Source: Parasponia andersonii (Eukaryota; Streptophyta; Magnoliopsida; Rosales; Cannabaceae). From it: a stretch of DNA of 64,000 nucleotides. The stretch is from contig JXTB01000488.1 in assembly GCA_002914805.1 (NCBI GenBank), forward strand, positions 147,215 to 211,214, given 5' to 3'. The notes under the pieces are model-generated. The model searched no databases. It was not told where the DNA came from and saw nothing but the letters and a program-made list of their open reading frames with translations. This document shows, piece after piece, positions 55,655 to 64,000 of the stretch (the first letter of the stretch is position 1; each line of letters starts with the position of its first letter). Made by a program: the position numbers and the translations under genes.

Positions 55655-56568
55655 TTTAACACTCCTCTTAAACTTATGAATGAGTTTGAGTTTAATAAAA
55701 ATGGAGAAAAGAAGTGATGTATTTATAGAGATAGGAAAAGTAATGCAATGATAGTACTTACGGGGGTAGGTCGGCTATTGTCAAAAGTGCAAATCATGTA
55801 TATGTACAGGTAGTTGTGATTGTGGCTCACATCTTTCTTTGGTTTTACGTCCAGTAACAGCTTAAATGCCCTTTATAGGTCGAGGATTGGCTTCCTATAC
55901 AATTTTCTTATAAATTGACAAACATGGTCTTTTAAAGTCAGATTCCTAAGACTATATCGCTCATACTCCTGTAGAAATTAGGACCACAATTTGTGAATTG
56001 CAATATGTACATCTCTACTAGGATGCGTCTCAAGGGTCGATAGGAAATCATCCAATGATCCTTTACTCATGCCATCCTTAANGGACTGGATCTACAAAAT
56101 ACACAAATATTTTTGATTTTACGAGATGAGGATCTGACCATTTTAACACTCCTCTTAAACTTATGAATGAGTTTGAGTTTAATAAAAATGGAGAAAAGAA
56201 GTGATGTATTTATAGAGATAGGAAAAGTAATGCAATGATAGTACTTATGGGGGTAGGTCGGCTATTGTCAAAAGTGCAAATCATGTATATGTACAGGTAG
56301 TTGTGATTGTGGCTCACATCTTTCTTTGGTTTTACGTCCAGTAACAGCTTAAATGCCCTTTATAGGTCGAGGATTGGCTTCTTATACAATTTTCTTATAA
56401 ATTGACAAACATGGTCTTTTAAAGTCAGATTCCTAAGACTATATCGCTCATACTCCTGTAGAAATTAGGACCACAATTTGTGAATTGCAATATGTACATC
56501 TCTACTAGGATGCGTCTCAAGGGTCGATAGGAAATCATCCAATGATCCTTTACTCATGCCATCCTTAA
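55596..56568. repeat. 486-bp direct duplication around a single N (probable assembly artefact)
   Basis: 55596-56081 and 56083-56568 are almost identical (differences by eye: ACGGGGG/ATGGGGG, CTTCCTA/CTTCTTA), separated by one N at 56082. The copies begin GGACTGGATC and end CATCCTTAA. The second copy contains the 3' end of the CxxC ORF; the first repeats the LOG promoter. Confidence 0.9.
55714..55730 (-). promoter_or_regulatory. TATA-like box upstream of the LOG pseudogene
   Basis: Minus sense CTCTATAAATACATC with a pyrimidine-rich leader (CACTTCTTTTCTCC) between it and the ATG. It suggests the LOG copy once had a promoter of its own, or acquired one. Confidence 0.45.
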
Positions 56569-56908
56569 TAAAGTTTATTTTATCTTCACGATTTGTGGAT
56601 ACTATTCCTAAAGAGTGGCATTTTGTATTATAAGTCCATCGTGCACATTTATGACAAACTTTCATTCTTTTAGCGCGACGCTTTTTTACAAATGAGCTTT
56701 TACTATGATCAGGTATGTATGAAACAAATGAATTTAAAAACTCACCTGATAATCGTACCTTTGCTTCAATAATCCAACGGACATCTTCAGAAATGTCCAT
56801 ATACATTAGTAACCTTAATCTTTCACAACTAGCAAGGTAAATTTTTAGTAGAGCATTTTAAGGAAGAGAAGGAAAGTATTTTTGCAATTTTGAAAGAGTA
56901 ACATCCAT
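56465..56908 (-). pseudogene. unrecognised ORF with a CxxC...C motif
   Basis: 147 codons from ATG 56908 with one internal TAA soon after KYFPSLP; the part from 56806 is open (113 residues). It contains a basic patch KKRRAKRMK, then CHKCARWTYNTKC, which could bind zinc, then DKINFIKDG and DDFLSTLETHPSRDVH. I do not recognise the family. It sits between integrase and the LOG pseudogene in the env position of element C, and its last 100 bp are repeated in the artefactual duplication. It may be an accessory retroelement ORF or a captured host fragment. Confidence 0.5.
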
Positions 56909-57191
56909 CTTGAAGAAAGAAATTGAAAGAAAGAGGAAAGAAGTAAAAAGATGTTGTGAATCCTGATGAGAGATTGAAACTTTAGGCACAATTTTTTTTT
57001 ATTTTTTTATTTTCATTTTTTTTCTTCAATTATTATGGGAAACTGAAGAAACTGACTTAATGGACATGGAGTACTATTATCTGCCACTTGACCGGGAAAG
57101 TAATGAAAGAAGCAAACAAACATAATAAAAGCAACCTGCAAGATCAAACAAAGTTAAAAATAAAGAATTGAAGATTTATAACAAATTATGT

Positions 57192-58244
57192 TCACTGATG
57201 ACATGGATCACTGAGGTAAAGGACTTCCTCTTGAAGAATTTGATTGTTAATAAATGGTTTGAGTCTTTGTCCATTCACCTTAAAAACATTACTATTTTTG
57301 GGATTTTCAATGTCAACAGCACCATAAGAATATACATGTCTTATAATGAAAGGTCTACTCCACCTTGATCTCAATTTTCTAGGAAATATGTGAAGTCGAG
57401 AATTATAAAGGAAGGCTTTTTGACCAACAATAAATGTTTTTCTTGAAATTACATTGTCATGAAAAGTTTTGGTTCTAGCCTTATGAATTTTTGAATTCTC
57501 ATATGCATCATTTCTCAATTCTTCAAGCTCATTTATTTGCAATTTTCGTAACTTACAAGCAACATCAAGATTTGAGTTGAAAGTTTTAATGGCTCAAAAA
57601 GCTTTGTGTTCAAGTTCCATAGGCAAATGACAAGGTTTTCCATAAACTATCCTATAGGGTAACATACCAAGTAAGGTTTTTAAAGCAGTTCGATAAGCCC
57701 AAAGTGCATCACTAAGTCTCAAAGACCAAACTTTACGATTTAGGTTAACTGTTTTCTCCAAAATTTGTTTAATCTTCCTATTTGCAAGTTCTACTTGTCC
57801 ATTTGTTTGAGGGTGATAAGGGGTAGTAACTTTATGTGTGATTCCATATTTCTTCATTAATGATNNNNNNNNNNNNNNNNNNNNNNNNNNNNNNNNNNNN
57901 NNNNNNNNNNNNNNNNNNNNNNNNNNNNNNNNNNNNNNNNNNNNNNNNNNNNNNNNNNNNNNNNNNNNNNNNNNNNNNNNNNNNNNNNNNNNNNNNNNNN
58001 NNNNNNNNNNNNNNNNNNNNNNNNNNNNNNNNNNNNNNNNNNNNNNNNNNNNNNNNNNNNNNNNNNNNNNNNNNNNNNNNNNNNNNNNNNNNNNNNNNNN
58101 NNNNNNNNNNNNNNNNNNNNNNNNNNNNNNNNNNNNNNNNNNNNNNNNNNNNNNNNNNNNNNNNNNNNNNNNNNNNNNNNGGCCAATAAAATCCACACGG
58201 CAAGAATTTTGCAGCTGTCTTTTTTGACAAAAAGTGACCTCCAC
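57192..58244 (-). pseudogene. element C integrase (with gap)
   Basis: 58244-58181 upstream of the gap; 57864-57594 with [25 protein letters not shown] (third acidic residue, Glu in GQVE) and [31 protein letters not shown]; after a stop, 57542-57192 with [39 protein letters not shown] and [11 protein letters not shown]. The first two catalytic Asp lie in the gap. Confidence 0.87.
57865..58180. other. assembly gap (316 N)
   Basis: A run of N within the element C integrase core. Frames spanning it are artefacts. Confidence 1.
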
Positions 58245-58346
58245 ATGCTTCTGTATGACAAAATTTATGACACTATTTACCTCATTATCTGGTATACATC
58301 TTCGAAAGATTTGAACAGGACAGTACTTGAACAGATAACAGTCATC

Positions 58347-58880
58347 CTAATAAAAGTTCTTCACTTCACTTAAAAACTTCTTTCTATCTTGACTACTCCA
58401 ATCAGATGGCATAGCTCCTGTTGCAAGAAAGTTGACAATGTTAGCAAACCAAGATATTAAAGTGGCAGAGAATAAAGATTCATCAGGAAAATAATCATTG
58501 ATAGGTGTGGTCCTAAAAGATGACTCTGTTGTTAGCCTTGATAAGTGGTCAGCGACAACATTTTCGGCACCTTTCTTATCCTTGATTGCAATATCAAACT
58601 CCTGAAGCAATAAGATCCACTGTATCAATCTTAGCTTGGAATCCTTCTTAGAGAGAAGATATTTCAATGTTGCATGATCACTAAAGACAATTATTAGTGA
58701 ACCAATAAGATAAGAACGAAATTTTTCTAAAGCAAATACTACTGCAAGTAATTCTTTTTCGATGGTTGAATAATTTATTTGAGCATCATTTAAAGTCTTA
58801 TTTGCATAGTAAATCACATGTGGCTTACAATCTTTTCGTTGTCCCAAAAACAGCACCAACAGTATAGTCACTTGCATCAC
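58347..58880 (-). pseudogene. element C RNase H
   Basis: [48 protein letters not shown] and [10 protein letters not shown] are visible; the whole piece is open over 177 codons. It overlaps the RT frame by about 55 bp in another register, showing a frameshift at the GAVFG / GQRK junction. Confidence 0.9.
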
Positions 58881-60087
58881 ACATTATTTCAAAAGGAAGA
58901 AACCAATGGAGTGGTTGAATGACAGGAGCAGAGGTGAGCAATTTTTTAAACTTAATAAATGCTTCTTCACATTCTTGAGTCCATTCAAAAATATTATCTT
59001 TAGATAAGAGGTTACACAATGGTTTAGATATTATACTAAAATCTTTGATAAACTTCCTATAAAAACCAGCATGTCTTAAGAATGATCTAACATCTTTTAT
59101 ATAGTTTGGTGTAGGCAAGTTGGAAATTAATTCAATTTTTGACTTGTCTACCTCAATTCCTTTTGATGAAACAATATGGCCAAGAACAATCCTATTTGTT
59201 ACTATAAAATGACATTTTTTCCAATTAAGTACAAGATTCTTTTCTTCATACCTTTTCAAGACTTTCTCCAAGTTTATTAAACAATCATCGAAAGAATCAA
59301 CAAAAACAGAGAAATCATCCATGAAAATTTCAAGAAAACGTTTAACCATATCACTAAATATGCTAAGCATGCATCTTTGGAATGTGGCTGGTGTATTACA
59401 TAATCCAAAAGGCATCATGCGATAAGCAAATATACCAATTGGACATGTAAAAGTGGTTTTCTCTTGATCTTCAAGTTCTATTTTAATTTGATTGTACCCT
59501 GAATACCCATTTAGGAAACAATAAAATTCATGTCCTACAACTCTTTCAAGGATTTGATCCATAAAAGGTAAAGGAAAATGGTCTTTTCTAGCCATTGAAT
59601 TGAGTTTCCTATAGTTAATATACACACACCAACCAGTAACAGTCCTTATTAGAATTAATTCATTATTTTCATTTTTGACCACAGTAACTCTAGATTTCTT
59701 AGGTACAACTTGGGTAGGGCTTATTCATTTATTGTCAGAAATAGGATAAATAATTACATTATCTAGGAGCTTAATGACTTCATTTCTCACTACTTCTTTC
59801 ATATTAGGCTTAAGCCTTCTTTGTATTTCTCTTGTGGGTTTGCTATTTTCCTCTAAGTAAATCTTGTGTGTGCAAATCAAAGGATTTATTCCCTTTATGT
59901 CAGCTATGGTCCATCCTAAAGCAGATTTATGCATTTTCAAAGTTTGTAACAATTTATCTTCTTCGTGTTCATTGAGTTTGGAAGAGATTATTACCGGAAA
60001 AGTCTCATCTTCCCCTAAAAAGGAGTATTTGAGATCGCATGGCAATGGTTTCAACTCAAGCTTGGGTGATGCGATGCTTGAAGACAT
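58825..60087 (-). pseudogene. element C reverse transcriptase
   Basis: 60087-59725 gives the leading segment (LGWTIADIKGINPLICTHKI) and RT start; 59682-58825 (285 open codons) gives VTGWCVYINYRKLNSMARKD, the finger/palm block, MPFGLCNTPATFQRCML, the catalytic IFMDDFSVFVDS and GIEVDKSKIELISNLPTPN. A stop or frame break at about 59690-59725 separates the two pieces. Confidence 0.9.
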
Positions 60088-62092
60088 TGTTATACTGGAA
60101 CGTGATGGTAATTCCTCAAATCTTTGCCTCTATCCCTTGTTTTCCATTCTTTGAGAATAATCAAGTAAAGAACATATATTAGAGATATCATGATCCAAAT
60201 GCATACTTGATTCAAATGTATTAACTAAACAAACTTCCAATGGATCTAAACTACTCCTTGTTTGAATACAATTTCTTAAGATGGTTTCAATCATGTTAAC
60301 CTCCTCATTTTCATCTTCTTTGTGTGGTTGCTTACATAAATTAAAAACATTAAGTTCAAGTGTCATGTTCCCAAATGAAAGCTTCATCACTCCATTTCTA
60401 CAAGTAATCAAAGCATTAGAAGTTGCAAGAAATGGTCGTCCTAAAATAATAGGAATTGGATTACTCACCTCAATAGGTTGTGTATCCAAGACAATAAAAT
60501 CCACAGGATATATGAATTTATTAACTTAAACTAATACATCTTTCACTATTCCTCTTGGGACTTTAACTGATCTATCAACAAGCAAAAGAGTGACAGAAGT
60601 TAATTTTAACTCACCTAGATTGAGTTTTTGATCAACTGAATATGGAAGTAAATTCACACTAGCTCCAAGATCAAGTAATGTTTGTTCAATTTTTTGTTCC
60701 CCAATAACACATGAAATTGTAGGACAACTAGGGTCTTTATATTCAAACTATTATTATTTTGAAGTATTGAACTTACTTTTTCGGCTAGAAAAGCTCTCTT
60801 TTTCATGTTCAATTTTCTTTTCACAGTACATAAGTCTTTTAAGAATTTAGCATAAGACGGTACATGTTTAATAGCATCTAATAAAGGGATATTGATTTTT
60901 ACCTGTTTGAAGATTTCAAAAATTTCAGGATTGTGATTCACTTTCCTTGAATTATTCAAAGCATGAGGAAATAGNTAAATCTTGTGTGTGCAAATCAAAG
61001 GATTTATTCCCTTTATGTCAGCTATGGTCCATCCTAAAGCAGATTTATGCATTTTCAAAGTTTGTAACAATTTATCTTCTTCGTGTTCATTGAGTTTGGA
61101 AGAGATTATTACCGGAAAAGTCTCATCTTCCCCTAAAAAGGAGTATTTGAGATCGCATGGCAATGGTTTCAACTCAAGCTTGGGTGATGCGATGCTTGAA
61201 GACATTGTTATACTGGAACGTGATGGTAATTCCTCAAATCTTTGCCTCTATCCTTTGTTTTCCATTCTTTGAGAATAATCAAGTAAAGAACATATATTAG
61301 AGATATCATGATCCGAATGCATACTTGATTCAAATGTATTAACTAAACAAACTTCCAATGGATCTAAACTACTCCTTGTTTGAATACAATTTCTTAAGAT
61401 GGTTTCAATCATGTTAACCTCCTCATTTTCATCTTCTTTGTGTGGTTGCTTACATAAATTAAAAACATTAAGTTCAAGTGTCATGTTCCCAAATGAAAGC
61501 TTCATCACTCCATTTCTACAAGTAATCAAAGCATTAGAAGTTGCAAGAAATGGTCGTCCTAAAATAATAGGAATTGGATTACTCACCTCAATAGGTTGTG
61601 TATCCAAGACAATAAAATCCACAGGATATATGAATTTATTAACTTAAACTAATACATCTTTCACTATTCCTCTTGGGACTTTAACTGATCTATCAACAAG
61701 CAAAAGAGTGACAGAAGTTAATTTTAACTCACCTAGATTGAGTTTTTGTTCAACTGAATATGGAAGTAAATTCACACTAGCTCCAAGATCAAGTAATGTT
61801 TGTTCAATTTTTTGTTCCCCAATAACACATGAAATTGTAGGACAACTAGGGTCTTTATATTCAAACTATTATTATTTTGAAGTATTGAACTTACTTTTTC
61901 GGTTAGAAAAGCTCTCTTTTTCATGTTCAATTTTCTTTTCACAGTACATAAGTCTTTTAAGAATTTAGCATAAGACGGTACATGTTTAATAGCATCTAAT
62001 AAAGGGATATTGATTTTTACCTGTTTGAAGATTTCAAAAATTTCAGGATTGTGATTCACTTTCCTTGAATTATTCAAAGCATGAGGAAATAG
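59858..62092. repeat. 1,117-bp direct duplication around a single N (probable assembly artefact)
   Basis: 59858-60974 and 60976-62092 are near-identical with a handful of SNPs, and only one N (60975) lies between them. The copies start TAAATCTTGTG and end GAGGAAATAG. The second copy continues into unique gag sequence, the first into unique RT sequence, as expected if two overlapping contigs were abutted. Confidence 0.92.
60130..60720 (-). pseudogene. element C protease region (copy 1)
   Basis: 60504-60130 has [17 protein letters not shown] and a Cys-poor acidic linker. Just upstream (about 60590-60680) the minus reading shows the LLDLGAS-type active-site region and LLVDRSVKVPRG, with a stop between. 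Repeated at 61248-61830 in the second copy. Confidence 0.8.
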
Positions 62093-62251
62093 GAGAGTAT
62101 GAGAGGATTCAATCTTTTCTTCAGAGGGTATAGGTTTAACGTCTTCCTTACCTTTGGGGTTTGATTCATCATCTTTCTCACAAGGTTCAAGAATAGATTT
62201 TTCAACAATCGTACCACTACGAAGAGTCATGATTGATTTGACTTGATCCAT
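61248..62251 (-). pseudogene. element C protease and gag C-terminal linker (copy 2)
   Basis: 61622-61248 repeats the protease C-terminal piece. 62251-61772 gives MDQVKSIMTLRSG, an acidic linker with SNPKGKEDVKP, VKINIPLLDAIKHVPSYAKFLKDLCTVKRKL (the usual segment before protease) and, near the end, the protease lead-in. This is probably the only real copy of the region. Confidence 0.8.
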
Positions 62252-62629
62252 GGGTTGGCCTTCAGAGGATGCTGCAAGTGAATTGATTTATCTCTTGGGG
62301 TTTTGCTGTGGTTGAGAGGGAAACTTACCTTTCTCTTGAATTTGGAGAGCAGATGCAAATTTTGCAAGAGTATCTTTCAAATCCGCCATAGTTTGGACAT
62401 TTTGAGTATTGATAGACTCTTGCTTTTCAATGAATGAATGCAATGTTTCTTCAAAATTTTTCCTAGGAAGAGGTATGTACAGTGCATAACCTTGAGGATT
62501 TTGAAAATTTTGTTGTGCATGAAATGGTGGTTGTGAAGATTGTAGATGATTATCATTCCTCCAACTAAAATTTGGGTGATTTCTCCAACCGGGATTATAT
62601 GTTTGAGAATTAGGGTCAATTTCAAATCG
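62252..62629 (-). pseudogene. element C gag, C-terminal part
   Basis: From the junction leftward: [11 protein letters not shown]-type words at about 62580-62625, HAQQNFQNPQGYALYVPLPRK, QESINTQNVQTMADL and KFPSQPQQNPKR, the Gln/Asn-rich end of Athila gag. The N-terminal capsid and zinc knuckle are missing because the sequence switches to another element at 62630. Confidence 0.75.
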
Positions 62630-63545
62630 TCACATGATGCCTTTAAATCCTATTTTGGTGATTGAAATCTTTGACTGTTGGGGTATTGACTTTATGGGAC
62701 CTTTTCCACCTTCATTTGATTTTTGTACATTCTAGTAGCTGTTGATTATGTATCAAAATAGGTAGAGGCAATTCCAAGTCGAAATAATGACCATAAAACA
62801 GTGATTAAATTTTTGAAAGAAAATATTTTGAGTCGATTCGGAATTCCTCGAGCTATGATAAGTGACAGGGGAACACATTTTTGTAATAAGCTCTTTGAGT
62901 CATTAATGAAGAAATATGGAATCACACATAAAGTTGCTACCCTTTATCACCCTCAAACAAATGGGCAAGTAGAACTTGCAAATAGGGAGATTAAACAAAT
63001 TTTGGAGAAAACAGTTAACCCAAATCGTAAAAATTGGTATTTGAGACTTAGTGATGCACTTTGGGTTTATCGAACTGTTTTCAAAACCTCACTTGGTATG
63101 TCACCCTATAGGATAATTTATGGAATACCTATGGAACTTGAACACAAATTTTTTAGGCCATTAAAACTTTTAACTCAAATCTTGATATTGCTTGTAAGTT
63201 GCGAAAATTGCAAATAAATGAGCTTGAAGAATTGAGAAATGATGCATATAAGAATTCAAAAATTCATAAGGCTAGAATCAAAACTTTTCATAACAATATA
63301 ATTTCAAGAAAAATATTTGTTGTTGGTTAAAAGGTCTTGCTTTATAATTCTCGACCTCACATATTTGGAAAATTGAGATCAAGGTGAAGTAGACCTTTCA
63401 TTGTAAGACATGTATATTCTTATGGTGCTGTTGACATTGAAAATCCCAAAAATGGTAATATTTTTAAGGTGAATGGATAAAGACTCAAACCATTTATTGA
63501 CAATCAAATTCTTCAAGAGGAAGTCCTTTACCTCAGTGATCTATG
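62630..63545 (+). pseudogene. Athila-like integrase on the opposite strand (element D)
   Basis: Reads [24 protein letters not shown] (first Asp), [20 protein letters not shown] (second Asp), [18 protein letters not shown] (third acidic, Glu), then [19 protein letters not shown] and, after frameshifts and stops, the C-terminal KLRSR and [14 protein letters not shown] words to about 63545. A TAG at 62756 replaces the Trp of VSKWVEAI. It is the close counterpart of element C's integrase, including the part lost in C's gap, in inverted orientation. Confidence 0.87.
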
Positions 63546-63683
63546 TCATCAGTGATCGTAATTTGTTGTAAATCTTCAATTCTCTATTTTTAACTTTGTT
63601 TGATCTTGCAGGTTGCTTTTAGTGTGTTTGTTTGCTTCTTTCATTACTTTCCCAGTTAAGTGGCAGATAATTGTACTCCGTGA
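63546..63683 (+). other. post-integrase region of element D
   Basis: Matches element C 57061-57190 in reverse (for example GATCTTGCAGGTTGCTTTTA), confirming that C and D are the same family. Confidence 0.75.
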
Positions 63684-63684
63684 N

Positions 63685-64000
63685 TCACATGATGCCTTTA
63701 AATCCTATTTTGGTGATTGAAATCTTTGACTGTTGGGGTATTGACTTTATGGGACCTTTTCCACCTTCATTTGATTTTTGTACATTCTAGTAGCTGTTGA
63801 TTATGTATCAAAATAAGTAGAGGCAATTCCAAGTCGAAATAATGACCATAAAACAGTGATTAAATTTTTGAAAGAAAATATTTTGAGTCGATTCGGAATT
63901 CCTCGAGCTATGATAAGTGACAGAGGAACACATTTTTGTAATAAGCTATTTGAGTCATTAATGAAGAAATATGGAATCACACATAAAGTTGCTACCCTTT
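63685..64000 (+). repeat. second copy of the element D integrase start, after a single N
   Basis: Repeats 62630-62945 from exactly the same first base (TCACATGATG) with a few SNPs (the stop TAG becomes TAA; GGGG/GAGG; CTCTTT/CTATTT). A single N lies at 63684. It is probably a contig overlap or alternative haplotype. Confidence 0.9.

Larger units (their letters stand above)
52110..62629 (-). mobile_element. second Athila-like retrotransposon (element C), 5' end missing
   Basis: 3' LTR on the left (about 52110-53766), PPT-like sequence, non-coding region with hairpin repeats, LOG pseudogene, CxxC ORF, integrase, RNase H, RT, protease and part of gag, all minus strand. Proteins are clearly related to but different from element B. 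The 5' LTR is not seen; gag stops at a junction at 62629/62630. The LTR-to-integrase span is about 2.9 kb once the 486-bp assembly duplication is removed, the same as element B, yet the env-position ORF of B is not found here. Confidence 0.8.

Noticed and set aside
60654-61205. 183-codon minus frame
   Set aside because: Chimeric across the single N at 60975, joining two contig ends; not a real protein.
1-64000. CRISPR arrays, bacterial operons, rRNA or tRNA genes
   Set aside because: None seen; the regular TTGAC array is an eukaryotic palindromic repeat without spacers of the CRISPR type, and tRNA-like matches are retroelement primer sites only.

Overview
The window reads as AT-rich, repeat-laden draft sequence from a dicot nuclear genome. 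Evidence: a five-exon TIR-NB-LRR resistance gene (a class absent from grasses), plant LTR retrotransposons of the Tekay, Athila and Ty1/copia types, a FAR1/MULE-type transposase relic, a plant LOG (cytokinin-activating) pseudogene, and runs of N. A rosid such as a member of Rosales is possible, but I cannot fix the species from the sequence.

Layout. 1-6.6 kb: AT-rich non-coding DNA. It contains a striking degenerate array (about 2.74-4.09 kb) in which TTGAC and its complement GTCAA alternate with a 10 + 12 bp rhythm (21-22-bp palindromic unit), then a GA-rich tract. 6.66-12.42 kb, + strand: the one apparently intact gene, a TNL immune receptor whose five exons join in frame to about 1,280 residues if intron 4 uses a GC donor. 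13.71-34.45 kb: a complete but decayed Tekay-like chromovirus (minus strand, LTRs of about 2.49 kb). Its left LTR is split by a complete Athila-like element (14,026-24,999, minus strand, 5-bp target duplication CATTA). 35.9-37.9 kb: a decayed copia gag / pre-integrase relic (minus). 38.6 kb: a 29-base A run next to leader-like sequence. 41.1-43.4 kb: a FAR1/MULE-type pseudogene broken by an exact 62-bp tandem triplication, among other lesions. 46.46 kb: a lone first exon resembling EG45/plant-natriuretic-peptide genes. 48.8-52.05 kb: a 5'-truncated copia element (+) with 3' LTR. 52.1-62.6 kb: a second, different Athila-like element (minus) with its 3' LTR. Between integrase and 3' LTR, where the first Athila carries an env-position ORF, it carries an intronless full-length LOG pseudogene and an unrecognised CxxC ORF. 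62.63 kb to the end: integrase of a related element on the opposite strand, reached through a suspicious junction.

Function. Only the TNL gene looks functional. It would be a cytoplasmic/nuclear immune receptor (TIR NADase, NB-ARC switch, LRR and post-LRR domain). The coding content from 13.7 kb on is mostly dead transposon; many of its stop codons look like C-to-T or G-to-A transitions at Gln and Trp codons, as expected after long methylation.

Assembly caution. Two long N gaps (19,085-19,633 and 57,865-58,180) and four single Ns are present. Three of the single Ns sit exactly between near-identical copies of 486, 1,117 and at least 316 bp, which looks like failed overlap merging. Copy numbers right of about 55.6 kb should not be trusted.
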